Under the pieces are notes generated by a model. It was not told the DNA's origin, did no database searches, and was given only the letters and a program-made list of their open reading frames with translations. Both the position numbers and the translations under genes were made by a program. From JAIVJG01 sp964236735 (GTDB lineage Bacteria; Acidobacteriota; Blastocatellia; Pyrinomonadales; Pyrinomonadaceae): 64,000 nucleotides of DNA. The stretch spans positions 1 through 64,000 of the forward strand of contig CAXSFM010000018.1 of the NCBI GenBank assembly GCA_964236735.1, written 5' to 3'. Positions 10,106 through 18,673 of this stretch are shown piece by piece (positions within the stretch are counted from its first letter, which is position 1; every line of letters starts with the position of its first letter).

Positions 10106-12352
10106 CTATTCGATCATAAAGTTGACGCGCTGTGTAGTGCTGGCTTTGGCGGCGCGGTCTATGGCTGTGACCTGTAGCACGTAGCGGCCTGCGGGGAAGG
10201 TGTCGAGGGCGAGTTCAGCCGCGTAAGGGATGCGCGTGTGGTCGGGGATGCCTTCAACCGAAACTTTCTTGAGCGGGGTGGTCAACACCGGCTGGTCGTC
10301 GCGGAAGAGTTGTATCTGGAGCGCGACATCGGTCGTCGTGTCGGGATTCGCCCCCGCGTTGTAGATGAACGTCATAAAGCGCACCCATGATGTGCGCGCG
10401 AAGCGGCGGTCAACGCTGAACTCGATGGCTTGTGGCGGCGCTTCCTTCTTTTCTGTGGCAGCGGTGCTCCTTTGACGCTCGCCGAGGAAGATACTGCTCA
10501 TGGCAAGTTTGCCGGGTTTGAAGTCGGGGATTTCTATCCACTGCATCGCGCTGCCCGTCCGTCCGCTCTCCGGGTTCTGCGTCGCGACGCGCACTTGATA
10601 GAGGCCGGGCTTGAGCGAAACCGTGCGGCTGTAAGCGACGTGCGGAGTCTGCGCTTCGGTCTTGTCATCCGGCTTGAGTATCGCCTGCGGAATACTGATG
10701 TCCTGCTTGAGCGAGGCGACCGGATGGCCTCCTTCGTCATAGACAACCATCACTGTGTTGACGCGGGCGTCCTGATTTGTGGCGCTGCCAGCGATTAAGT
10801 CGAGCGCCTCGCGTGGCAATTCGAGCGAGGCCGTCAACTGTGCCCCTGCGTTTGGAACGCTCACGTAGCCGAGCGAGAGCAGGCTGGGCAGATTGCTGCG
10901 CGGGTAAGTCGCTTTGATGGTTTGAAGCAAATCATGCTCCGGCGTCTGCTTCGTAGAGGCTGCCGTTTCCGCCGCCGCAGGCTTTTTCTTACTCTTCTTT
11001 TCGTGCGCGCGCTCATCAGTTGGCGGCGCATCGTAAAAACCGCGTCGCAGCGTCACCTTCAAGTCCGGCCTGCCCTTCACGCTGGCCTCGATGCGGTGAA
11101 ACTTCGCGCTGCGTCCACCTTGACCTTCGACGCTGTCGGGTCGCCACGCCAGCAGGTAATAGACAGAGGTTTCCTGCAAAGCTTTGGTCACAGCCAAGCC
11201 CATCGCATTCGTATTGACGAGCGCGCGCCCGCCCGTGTCTAAGGCGAGCGTAAAGAGCGGCTCCTGCTTGGCGGATAGTTCCTGCGCGTTGACGGCTGAG
11301 AGGCGGCCAGTGACATCGAAAGCCTGATCGCTGGAAGCATCCGGTAATCCCGTCGCCAGTCCCTGCACGTCGAGGCTGTAGATGATGACGCTGGAGCGTG
11401 CCGCCGAGTCGGTCACGCGGCGCAGGTAGTCTCTCGTGTCGCCGTTGAAATTGATGGCAAAGCCGCCGGAGACGAAGAAGAGAATTTTGCGTCCCGGAAG
11501 AGGCGCGGAGTCGCGTATCAGATAATCGAGCGAACGAAGCGTGTTGGCCGCGATGCTGTCCGACACGGTGACGATTGCTTGAGCGCGCGAGTTGACCATC
11601 TGTTCGGCAGTGTCACGTCTGATGCCGGGGTTTTCACGCATGTAAGCGTCCACAAAATAATCCGTGACCTGCATATCTCGATGATTGATTGCCAGCGCCT
11701 GCACGTCTGACATCGGCGGACGCTCGCCGTCAGCGCCAGCGGACGGGCGCGGGTTCAGGCGCGCGATGGCCGCACGCAGCACCGCCTTGTTATCCGTCAT
11801 TTGCTGTAAAAATCCGACTTGGCCGCTGGCCGACGCAATCGCCGCCACGTCGTTTTGTCCTAACTCTTCATTGACGAAGCGGAGCAGCGTTTTACGCATC
11901 CTCATCGCATCGTTGGCTGATAGGTGCAGATCGTCCACGAAAAAAAAGATGGTGCGCCCGCGATCCAGCGGCACGACCGTCGAGCCGTTGCTCTTGTCCC
12001 TCGACGCGCGTGTTGCTCCGCCACGCGCGGCAGCAAGTTGCGCGTCTTCGTTGACCGCGCCCGACTTGATGCGCTCGAAGAAAGTGATGGCCTGTGGTTT
12101 GCCGTCCACGCGCAACTCAAACTGTTCGGGCTTGAGTCCGTCAATGAACTTGCCCCCCTTGTCGAAGACCATCACGTCGGTCTGAAAGAGTTCAGAGTTG
12201 ATCCGCACCACATCGTCGGGCGTCTCCGCCTGTTGATTGGCGGGCGGCGGCGCGGGCTTCACGTCCTGAGCGAAAAGGGTCTGTGCGCTGAGACAGGCGA
12301 AGATGAATAAAAAGCAGAAGCGGCGTGTGATGTGCGTGACGTAGGAGGGCAT
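10106..12352 (-). CDS. Exported VWFA-domain protein of the Acidobacteria-enriched type
   Basis: The product is about 748 aa. It has a signal peptide (CFLFIFACLSAQTLFAQ) and a short domain with the motif FDKGGKFIDGL..EQFELRVDGK. A von Willebrand type A-like domain follows, containing FFVDDLHLS in place of a classical MIDAS DxSxS and the family block KILFFVSGGF. The C-terminal half is beta-rich. This matches the VWFA-related family (TIGR03436 type) that is expanded in Acidobacteria. The start at 12352 is chosen because an AGGGAG site precedes it and it gives a clean signal peptide; an upstream in-frame ATG exists. Function unknown, probably protein interaction in the envelope. Confidence 0.88.
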   Translation of the reverse strand: MPSYVTHITRRFCFLFIFACLSAQTLFAQDVKPAPPPANQQAETPDDVVRINSELFQTDVMVFDKGGKFIDGLKPEQFELRVDGKPQAITFFERIKSGAVNEDAQLAAARGGATRASRDKSNGSTVVPLDRGRTIFFFVDDLHLSANDAMRMRKTLLRFVNEELGQNDVAAIASASGQVGFLQQMTDNKAVLRAAIARLNPRPSAGADGERPPMSDVQALAINHRDMQVTDYFVDAYMRENPGIRRDTAEQMVNSRAQAIVTVSDSIAANTLRSLDYLIRDSAPLPGRKILFFVSGGFAINFNGDTRDYLRRVTDSAARSSVIIYSLDVQGLATGLPDASSDQAFDVTGRLSAVNAQELSAKQEPLFTLALDTGGRALVNTNAMGLAVTKALQETSVYYLLAWRPDSVEGQGGRSAKFHRIEASVKGRPDLKVTLRRGFYDAPPTDERAHEKKSKKKPAAAETAASTKQTPEHDLLQTIKATYPRSNLPSLLSLGYVSVPNAGAQLTASLELPREALDLIAGSATNQDARVNTVMVVYDEGGHPVASLKQDISIPQAILKPDDKTEAQTPHVAYSRTVSLKPGLYQVRVATQNPESGRTGSAMQWIEIPDFKPGKLAMSSIFLGERQRSTAATEKKEAPPQAIEFSVDRRFARTSWVRFMTFIYNAGANPDTTTDVALQIQLFRDDQPVLTTPLKKVSVEGIPDHTRIPYAAELALDTFPAGRYVLQVTAIDRAAKASTTQRVNFMIE

Positions 12353-12564
12353 GAAATTCTCCCTGCGAGTAAAACGTTCCAATTTGTTCATGTTATCACG
12401 GCGTAGCGGACAGTGCGAAAATCCAACGTGCGAGCGCATCGTAGAACTGAAGTGAGCCTTGAACTTTCGCGTCACGCCTTCCGTATGAACACACGATGCT
12501 AAAACAACCTGTTTCGTTGCCGCGCGGCATCTCAACCGAGACCGCCGCAGGGCAACCCGCCTTG

Positions 12565-13482
12565 ATGAGCGATACGCAACCGACTCTCAAACTCGAACAC
12601 GTCACGAAGAGTTTCGACACTTTCACCGCCGTCAACGATTTTAGTTTGACGGTGCGACGGGGAAGAATCTTCGGCTTGCTCGGCCCGAACGGGGCGGGGA
12701 AGACGACGACGATTCGCATGATCGTCGGCATCACGATGCCCGACACGGGGCGCGTCGAGTTGTTCGGCCAACCCTTGAGCGCCAAGTTGCAAGACCGCAT
12801 CGGTTACTTGCCCGAAGAGCGCGGCCTCTACAAAAAGATGAAGGTCGGTGACCAGTTGCGTTTCTTCGGCGAGTTGAAAAACGTGCGCGGCAGAGTCGCG
12901 GAGGAAGCGATTGACCGCTGGCTGGCGAAGGTGAAATTGACCGAGTGGAAAAATAAAAAAGCGACCGAGTTGTCGAAGGGGATGCAGCAAAAGATTCAGT
13001 TCATCGCCGCCGTCATGCACAACCCTGACTTGCTGATTCTCGACGAGCCTTTCTCCGGCCTCGACCCCGTCAACGTTGATCTCCTGAAAGAACTCGTGCT
13101 GGAGTTGAAAGCGGCGGGCAAGACCATCATCTTTTCGACGCACCAGATGGAAGTCGCCGAGCGCATCTGCGACGACATCTGCCTCATCAACCGTTCGCGA
13201 AAGGTACTCGACGGCAGCATCCGCGAAGTTAAAAGCGGCTTTAGTCGCAACGCCGTCTCGCTACGCGCAACAGGCGGAGAGGGAGTGCTCGAAGATGCGT
13301 CGCTCGTCGCGAAAATCACGCGCCACAGCGACGAGGTGGAAATACTGCTCGCGCACAATGCAGACCCGCAGGAATTGCTGCGTCGTCTTATCGCGGAGGG
13401 CGCAAGCGTGACACGTTTTGAACTCGTCGAGCCGAGCCTGCACGACATCTTCATCGAAAAAGTTGGAGGCGCGAATGAATAA
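12565..13482 (+). CDS. ABC-2 type exporter, ATP-binding subunit (NatA-like)
   Basis: The product is a 305-aa ATPase with Walker A GPNGAGKTTT, a signature region given as LSKGMQQK (variant of LSGGQ), Walker B LLILDEPFSGLDP and switch His in STHQM. The C-terminal about 80 residues match the DUF4162-type extension of NatA/YhaQ exporters. The start is uncertain: MSDTQPTLK fits the family, while an ATG at 12496 would add 23 residues. Its last bases overlap the permease start by 8 (ATGAATAA), so the two subunits are translationally coupled. Confidence 0.93.
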   Translation: MSDTQPTLKLEHVTKSFDTFTAVNDFSLTVRRGRIFGLLGPNGAGKTTTIRMIVGITMPDTGRVELFGQPLSAKLQDRIGYLPEERGLYKKMKVGDQLRFFGELKNVRGRVAEEAIDRWLAKVKLTEWKNKKATELSKGMQQKIQFIAAVMHNPDLLILDEPFSGLDPVNVDLLKELVLELKAAGKTIIFSTHQMEVAERICDDICLINRSRKVLDGSIREVKSGFSRNAVSLRATGGEGVLEDASLVAKITRHSDEVEILLAHNADPQELLRRLIAEGASVTRFELVEPSLHDIFIEKVGGANE

Positions 13483-14839
13483 ATTTCTGGCCGTCGTCAA
13501 ACGCGAGTACGTGCAGCGCGTCCGCAGCAGAATGTTTCTCGTCGCGACGCTTCTGGGGCCGTTGATGCTCGTGCTTTTCACGGTCGTGCCCGCCATGCTC
13601 TCGCGCATCAAGACAGGCGGCCCCGTCCGTCTTGCCGTCGTTGACAACAGCGGGCGTCTGTCCGAGCGTGTCCGCCAGTCAATCCTCGCCGCGCGCGACG
13701 ACAGCGACGAAGACGAAGGCCAAAGCGCGGAAGAGCGTGCGATGGAGAGCGCGAATCAAAACACGGCAGAGCGTCTGCGGAAAACCGGCGCGGCCATCGA
13801 ACAGAGCTACACGGTCGAGACAATCGAGTCGAATGGAAAACCGCTTGATGACATCAAACGGGAATTGAACGAGCGCGTGAAGCATGGCGAACTCGACGCC
13901 TATCTGATTTTGCCGCCAGAGATTCTGGAAAACGGCGAGGCGGAATTCTACGCGCGCAACGTCGGCGACGTGTTCACCAAAAGACAAATCGCAGACCGCC
14001 TGACGAATGCCGTCCGCGAGCAGCGCATGGTCGAGCGCGATATCCAGCCCGGCGCGATGCGCGAGATCAACAAATCGCTGACGATGAAGTCCTCGAAGAT
14101 CGGCGAGAGCGGCACGGTCGAGGAGGATTCGGGGCAGGGTTTTGTAATGATCTTCATCCTCGGCTTCACTATCTATTTCTCTATCCTCATGTACGGGCAA
14201 GTGATTCTCGGCGCGGTCGTGGAAGAGAAAGAGACGCGCATCGCTGAGGTGCTGTTCTCGTCCATGCGCGCGTTTCCCTTGATGCTGGGCAAACTGATCG
14301 GCGTCTCACTCGTCGCGCTGACGCAGTTCGCCATCTGGGGATTGGCCTTCGCCGTCTTCGCGCTCTACGGCGTCGCGATGCTCGCGGCGAGTGGCGTGCC
14401 GATCAATCTCCCGCACGTCCAGCCGCTCGTCTTCATCTACTTCCCGCTCTTTTTCCTGCTCGGCTATTTCCTCTATTCGACTATCTACGCGCTCGTCGGT
14501 TCGATGGTCACGACATCGCAGGAAGGCGGGCAACTCGCGCTGCCGATCATTTTGATTCTTGTCTTCGCTTTTTATCTCGCGTTTCCCGTGATTCGCAGCC
14601 CGAACTCACCGTTCGCCTTCTGGGTTTCGATGGTTCCGTTCTTCGCGCCGATTACGATGCTCGTCCGCATCGTCACACAGACACCGCCGTTCTGGCAGAT
14701 CGCGCTTTCGCTCGCGCTCGGCTACGCGACAGTCGTGCTGCTCATCTGGATCGCCGCGCGCATCTATCGCGTCGGTATGTTGATGTACGGCAAGAAAGCT
14801 TCAATCCCGGAAGCATGGCGTTGGCTACGGCAATCTTAG
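13475..14839 (+). CDS. ABC-2 type exporter, permease subunit (NatB/YhaP-like)
   Basis: The 454-aa product starts with a membrane helix near residues 23-45. A large extracytoplasmic domain of about 170 residues follows, then five or six helices from about residue 225. This is the layout of ABC-2 permeases in Na+ or peptide efflux systems. The motif EEKETRIAEVL is conserved in the family. It pairs with the ATPase immediately upstream. Cargo unknown. Confidence 0.91.
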   Translation: MNKFLAVVKREYVQRVRSRMFLVATLLGPLMLVLFTVVPAMLSRIKTGGPVRLAVVDNSGRLSERVRQSILAARDDSDEDEGQSAEERAMESANQNTAERLRKTGAAIEQSYTVETIESNGKPLDDIKRELNERVKHGELDAYLILPPEILENGEAEFYARNVGDVFTKRQIADRLTNAVREQRMVERDIQPGAMREINKSLTMKSSKIGESGTVEEDSGQGFVMIFILGFTIYFSILMYGQVILGAVVEEKETRIAEVLFSSMRAFPLMLGKLIGVSLVALTQFAIWGLAFAVFALYGVAMLAASGVPINLPHVQPLVFIYFPLFFLLGYFLYSTIYALVGSMVTTSQEGGQLALPIILILVFAFYLAFPVIRSPNSPFAFWVSMVPFFAPITMLVRIVTQTPPFWQIALSLALGYATVVLLIWIAARIYRVGMLMYGKKASIPEAWRWLRQS

Positions 14840-14863
14840 GGGCGGCGCGGGACGCAGAGTTTT

Positions 14864-15343
14864 GTGCAGAGAAAAAAGATGCATCATTCTCAACGCACGA
14901 GCGTGAACGGCCTTCGTCTGATCGCAGTCTTCAGACTGTTGAAGGGCGCGCTGCTCTTAGCCGTCGGCATCGGCGCGCTGTCGCTGTTGCACAGGGATGT
15001 CGCGGTTGTGGTGGAGGGCTGGGTTAACTCTCTGCGCGTTGACCCCGACAATCATTTCATACATGGCCTGCTCCTCAAGCTTAGTCTGTTCGACGACACG
15101 AAACTCAAACAGTTAAGCGCGGGAACGTTCATCTACGCGACGTTGTTGTTAATCGAAGGCGTCGGCCTCTGGCTGCAAAAACGCTGGGCGGAATATCTGA
15201 CGGTCATCGCCACGAGCCTTTTTATCCCTCTGGAAATTTACGAACTCGTCGAGCGAGTGACCTTCACGAGACTCGCCATTCTCATCATCAACGCCGCCAT
15301 CGTAGTGTATTTGATTTACAACTTGCGGACGGAGAAGAAGTGA
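14864..15343 (+). CDS. DUF2127 family membrane protein
   Basis: The 159-aa protein has about four hydrophobic segments and the family pattern LRLIAVFRLLKGALLL at the N-terminus, with W..RWAEYLTV and IPLEIYEL in the second half. DUF2127 proteins are small membrane proteins of unknown function. The frame opens with GTG; an ATG at 14879 is an equally good start. It lies 24 bases after the exporter permease and may be in the same transcript. Confidence 0.82.
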   Translation: MQRKKMHHSQRTSVNGLRLIAVFRLLKGALLLAVGIGALSLLHRDVAVVVEGWVNSLRVDPDNHFIHGLLLKLSLFDDTKLKQLSAGTFIYATLLLIEGVGLWLQKRWAEYLTVIATSLFIPLEIYELVERVTFTRLAILIINAAIVVYLIYNLRTEKK

Positions 15344-15362
15344 AGCCGCGAGAGCAATCCGC

Positions 15363-15438
15363 TTGTCAGTACCGCCTGCGGTAGCGGGCGGGTCGTGCTT
15401 GGTAAGCACCCGCCCACTACCGCAGGCGGTACTGACAA
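15363..15438. repeat. Long intergenic palindrome (GTACCGCCTGCGGTAG type)
   Basis: Two arms of about 35 bp (TTGTCAGTACCGCCTGCGG... and its complement ending TGACAA) meet around a short loop near 15401. Only three or four positions do not pair. Each arm also holds a smaller palindrome, CCGCCTGCGG. It lies between two convergent genes and next to the groEL terminator. It is not made of 7-bp units, so it belongs to a different family from the heptamer repeats. Confidence 0.9.
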
Positions 15439-15449
15439 AACCAAGTTAA

Positions 15450-15502
15450 GCGCACGCAAAAAGGCTTCGCTCTCAGATAGAGCGAAGCCTTTTTGCGTGC
15501 GC
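15450..15502 (-). terminator. Terminator after groEL (works in both orientations)
   Basis: A 24-bp perfect stem surrounds a 5-base loop (15474-15478). Read on the minus strand, the core GGCTTCGCTCT/AGAGCGAAGCC is followed by TTTTTGCG. The same holds on the plus strand, so it may also stop transcripts of the DUF2127 gene. Confidence 0.9.
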
Positions 15503-15520
15503 CAAAGTTCGGCGTCTTTC

Positions 15521-17176
15521 TTACATGCCCATGCCGCCGCCCATGCCGCCCATACCGCCGCCGCCCATGGCCGGAGCCTTGTCGTCGTCGGGAATATCAG
15601 CGATGAGAGCTTCCGTCGTGAGCATCAAGCCCGCGATGGAAGCGGCGTTCTGGAGCGCAGAGCGCGTGACCTTCGCCGGGTCAATGACGCCCGCTTCGAC
15701 GAGGTCTTCGAGCGTGTCGGTCGCCGCGTTGTAGCCCCATGTTTCTTTCTTCTGGCTACGAACGTGCTCGACGATGACCGCGCCTTCTTTGCCCGCGTTA
15801 TAGACGATCTGACGCAGAGGCTCTTCGAGCGCGCGCTTGACGATGGTGACGCCGATCTGCTCGTCCGCATCGCCTTCGCCCGCGTTGTTCGCGAGGAACT
15901 TCTCAAGCGCCTTCGCCGCGCGGACAAGCGCCACGCCGCCGCCGGGAACGATGCCTTCCTCGACCGCCGCGCGCGTCGCGTGCATCGCATCTTCGACACG
16001 AGCCTTCTTCTCTTTCAACTCGGTCTCAGTCGCCGCGCCGACGCGAATCACCGCGACGCCGCCGACGAGTTTCGCCAGACGCTCCTGCAACTTCTCGCGG
16101 TCGTAGTCAGAGGTGGTGTCCTCGATCTGCGCCTTGAGAGTTTTGACACGTCCCTGTACGTCCGACTCTTTGCCGCCGCCGTCAACGACCGTCGTGTTGT
16201 CCTTGTCAATCGTCACCTTCTTGGCGCGACCCAAATCTTCAATCTTGACGTTCTCAAGTTTGATGCCGAGGTCTTCCGAGATGACGCGCCCGCCGGTCAG
16301 AATCGCGATGTCTTCGAGCATAGACTTGCGTCGATCACCGAAGCCGGGAGCCTTCACCGCCGCGACGTTCAAAGTGCCGCGCAGTTTGTTGACGACGAGC
16401 GTCGCGAGAGCTTCGCCTTCCACGTCTTCCGCGATGATGAGCAAGGGCTTGCCCATCTTGGCGATCTGCTCAAGCAGCGGCAGCAAGTCTTTCATCGAGC
16501 TAATCTTTTTCTCGTTGATGAGAATGAGCGGATTATCAAGCACTGACTCCATGCGCTCAGGGTCTGTCACGAAGTAGGGCGAGAGGTAGCCACGGTCGAA
16601 CTGCATTCCGTCAACCACGTCCAACTCCGTCTCCATCGTCCGCGACTCTTCGACCGTGATCACGCCGTCGCGACCGACCGTCTCCATCGCCTTCGCGATC
16701 ATCTCGCCGATGGTGCGGTCGCCGTTCGCCGAAATCGTGCCGACCTGCGCGATAGCATCGCCCTTGACCGGCTTCGACATGCGCTGAATCTCCGCAATCG
16801 CTTTCTCGACGGCCTTATCAATGCCGCGCTTGAGAGCCATCGGGTTCGCGCCCGCCGCGACGGTCTTCACGCCTTCGCGGTAAATCGCCTGCGCGAGCAC
16901 GGTCGCGGTCGTCGTGCCGTCGCCGGCCACGTCCGAAGTCTTCGACGCGACTTCGCGCACCATCTGCGCGCCCATATTTTCGAGCGGGTCTTTCAAATCA
17001 ATCTCTTTCGCCACCGTCACACCGTCTTTGGTGATCGTGGGCGAGCCGTACTTTTTGTCGAGCACCACGTTGCGACCCTTGGGGCCGAGCGTGATTTTCA
17101 CCGCATCGGCGAGTTGATTGACGCCGCGCAAAATCGCCGCGCGCGACTCTTCGCCATGTATCACTTGCTTTGCCAT
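15521..17176 (-). CDS. groEL: Chaperonin GroEL (60 kDa)
   Basis: The 551-aa ATP-dependent chaperonin forms double heptamer rings and folds proteins with GroES. It carries the ATP site GDGTTTATVLA, the LGPKGRNVV region at the N-terminus and the Gly-Met tail (GGMGGMGGGMGM) usual for group I chaperonins. AAGGAG precedes the ATG. It is the second gene of the groES-groEL operon, 83 bases after groES. Confidence 0.98.
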   Translation of the reverse strand: MAKQVIHGEESRAAILRGVNQLADAVKITLGPKGRNVVLDKKYGSPTITKDGVTVAKEIDLKDPLENMGAQMVREVASKTSDVAGDGTTTATVLAQAIYREGVKTVAAGANPMALKRGIDKAVEKAIAEIQRMSKPVKGDAIAQVGTISANGDRTIGEMIAKAMETVGRDGVITVEESRTMETELDVVDGMQFDRGYLSPYFVTDPERMESVLDNPLILINEKKISSMKDLLPLLEQIAKMGKPLLIIAEDVEGEALATLVVNKLRGTLNVAAVKAPGFGDRRKSMLEDIAILTGGRVISEDLGIKLENVKIEDLGRAKKVTIDKDNTTVVDGGGKESDVQGRVKTLKAQIEDTTSDYDREKLQERLAKLVGGVAVIRVGAATETELKEKKARVEDAMHATRAAVEEGIVPGGGVALVRAAKALEKFLANNAGEGDADEQIGVTIVKRALEEPLRQIVYNAGKEGAVIVEHVRSQKKETWGYNAATDTLEDLVEAGVIDPAKVTRSALQNAASIAGLMLTTEALIADIPDDDKAPAMGGGGMGGMGGGMGM

Positions 17177-17259
17177 GTCAGATTCTTCTCCTTCAACAAC
17201 AACTTGTCCAAATACATCTAAAAACTGTAAAAGCGGCAGTCGTCCGAATCGTGTTCAGA

Positions 17260-17592
17260 CTATTTGCCGCTCTTCTTGCCACTCGATGCTGCGCCGGCGC
17301 GCTCGATGACGCCGAGGATTTCGTCCTCGCGCATGATCAGCAATTCTTCGCCGTCGAGTTTGATCTCGGAGCCGCTGTACTTACCGAAAAGCACGCGGTC
17401 GCCTTTTTGCACATCCAGCCCGAGGCGCGTGCCGTCGTCCTTGCGCTTGCCCTCGCCGACGGCGATCACTTCGCCCTCCTGCGGTTTTTCTTTGGCTGAA
17501 TCCGGGATGATGATGCCTCCACGCACCTGCTCGCCCTCTTCGATGCGGCGGACGATGACGCGGTCATGTAGCGGTTTGATGTTCGTTGCCAT
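17260..17592 (-). CDS. groES: Co-chaperonin GroES (10 kDa)
   Basis: The 110-aa lid protein for GroEL has the typical start IKPLHDRVIVRR and the mobile loop EEGEQVRGGIIIPDSAKEKP. It is about 13 residues longer than usual because of a Ser/Gly/Lys C-terminal tail. The chosen ATG has an AGGAG site at the right distance and matches the family start; an earlier in-frame ATG does not. Control is by the CIRCE element upstream. Confidence 0.97.
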   Translation of the reverse strand: MATNIKPLHDRVIVRRIEEGEQVRGGIIIPDSAKEKPQEGEVIAVGEGKRKDDGTRLGLDVQKGDRVLFGKYSGSEIKLDGEELLIMREDEILGVIERAGAASSGKKSGK

Positions 17593-17730
17593 ACTGCTCC
17601 TTTCCTTTTTTTCACCAGCGTTGTTGTGGTGAGTTTGGTTTGATAACAAAGAAACTTAAAGCTTTGCCCTCTGGAGTCTGAGATGTTCAAGTTGCCAAAG
17701 TTGCGATTTTATTTGGAAAAGTCGCAATCT

Positions 17731-17757
17731 CTGGCACTCCCGTCAGGCAAGTGCTAA
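17731..17757 (-). promoter_or_regulatory. CIRCE operator (HrcA binding site) of groES-groEL
   Basis: On the minus strand the sequence is TTAGCACTT-N9-GAGTGCCAG, close to the CIRCE consensus TTAGCACTC-N9-GAGTGCTAA. It lies just downstream of the -10 box, where HrcA would block initiation. No hrcA gene is in this window. Confidence 0.9.
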
Positions 17758-17759
17758 AA

Positions 17760-17787
17760 ATTATAACAGCGTGCGGGTGGATGTCAA
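17760..17787 (-). promoter_or_regulatory. Consensus sigma-70 promoter of groES-groEL
   Basis: The minus strand shows TTGACA (17787-17782), a 16-base spacer and TATAAT (17765-17760), so both hexamers match the consensus. The start point would fall inside the CIRCE element. Confidence 0.9.
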
Positions 17788-17826
17788 ACGGATGGTCAGG
17801 CAGCTACGTTGAAGGGTTCTCAGAAT

Positions 17827-18087
17827 TTAACGCGCGCGGCCTTTGGCTGACTTGCGGGAAGCGGGATGGCTCGCGGCGCGTTCCTGCGTGCGATAGGCGG
17901 CGACGCGCTTGGAGAGCGTGTTGCGATGGATGCCGAGCGTGCTGGCGGTGCGCGAGAGATGCTCTTTGTGGCGCGCGAGGGCTTTCTGGATATAGAGTTT
18001 CTCGAATTCGGAGAGAGCTTCGTCAAGCATAATCTGACCGTCGAGCATCTCGTCTATCAAAGCTTCGAGGCGGGCGCGCATCTGCAT
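17827..18087 (-). CDS. Fis-type helix-turn-helix regulator
   Basis: The product has 86 aa from the ATG at 18087, which has a GGAG site; an ATG at 18135 would add 16 residues. The N-terminal half is helical. The C-terminal half has the Fis/NtrC-type HTH: YIQKALARHKEHLSRTAS followed by LGIHRNTLSKRV. The protein ends in a basic tail. Stand-alone Fis-like HTH proteins usually bind DNA as dimers; the target here is unknown. It follows cvpA in the minus-strand gene cluster and ends 40 bases before the groES promoter. Confidence 0.8.
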   Translation of the reverse strand: MQMRARLEALIDEMLDGQIMLDEALSEFEKLYIQKALARHKEHLSRTASTLGIHRNTLSKRVAAYRTQERAASHPASRKSAKGRAR

Positions 18088-18150
18088 AGGTCGCTCCAGC
18101 GGAAAAAATAAAATTTCATTGACGGGCAAGTCCATGTAGGTCAGCAGTGT

Positions 18151-18663
18151 CTAAGCGGTGAGACGTTTGTACTCATCGAAAAAGCGTGTACGCACATCGG
18201 TGGAAGTACAGACTGAAAGAATTCGCGCACCCTGTGCCAGAACGGGAGCGCAGAGTGCTCCTGTCACAGAGTTGAGACGGACGGGAAAAGCGGTCAACGC
18301 CAGAAAGATGACGGCACAGACTGCCCACCCGCGTATGAAGCCGAAGGCCGCGCCGAGTATGCGGTCGAGCCAATCGAGGCGCGCGTGTTTGAGACTTCTC
18401 CTCACCAGGCTACCGGCGGCGAAACCGAGCGCCACTATTAAGCCGACGAGCAAGAGAAATCCGCCGGCGCTCGCAGCCGCGCTCGACTCAACAAGGCCGG
18501 CGTTCCGCAAAGCCGCGCCCACCATTCCGTAGCCTTGCGCGGCGACGACGATGCCCACAATCAAAGCTGCCCCGGCGATTAACGCGCGCACCAGCCCGCG
18601 CATCGCGCCCGAAACGACGGACGCTCCGACAATGACGAGCACGAAAAAATCAAAGACGGTCAT
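18151..18663 (-). CDS. CvpA family membrane protein
   Basis: The 170-aa protein begins MTVFDFFVLVIV and has four hydrophobic segments, with the family motif LDRILGAAFGFIRGW. CvpA proteins are linked to colicin V production and stress or peptidoglycan phenotypes in other bacteria. Its start lies 10 bases after purC, so the two are cotranscribed. Longer frames upstream of the chosen ATG overlap purC and lack family similarity. Confidence 0.85.
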   Translation of the reverse strand: MTVFDFFVLVIVGASVVSGAMRGLVRALIAGAALIVGIVVAAQGYGMVGAALRNAGLVESSAAASAGGFLLLVGLIVALGFAAGSLVRRSLKHARLDWLDRILGAAFGFIRGWAVCAVIFLALTAFPVRLNSVTGALCAPVLAQGARILSVCTSTDVRTRFFDEYKRLTA

Positions 18664-18673
18664 GCGGCAATTT

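Noticed and set aside
15395..16546. Open frame of 383 codons on the plus strand across groEL
   Set aside because: It is antisense to groEL, starts inside the palindrome and terminator, and is Arg/Asp-rich as expected from a shadow frame.
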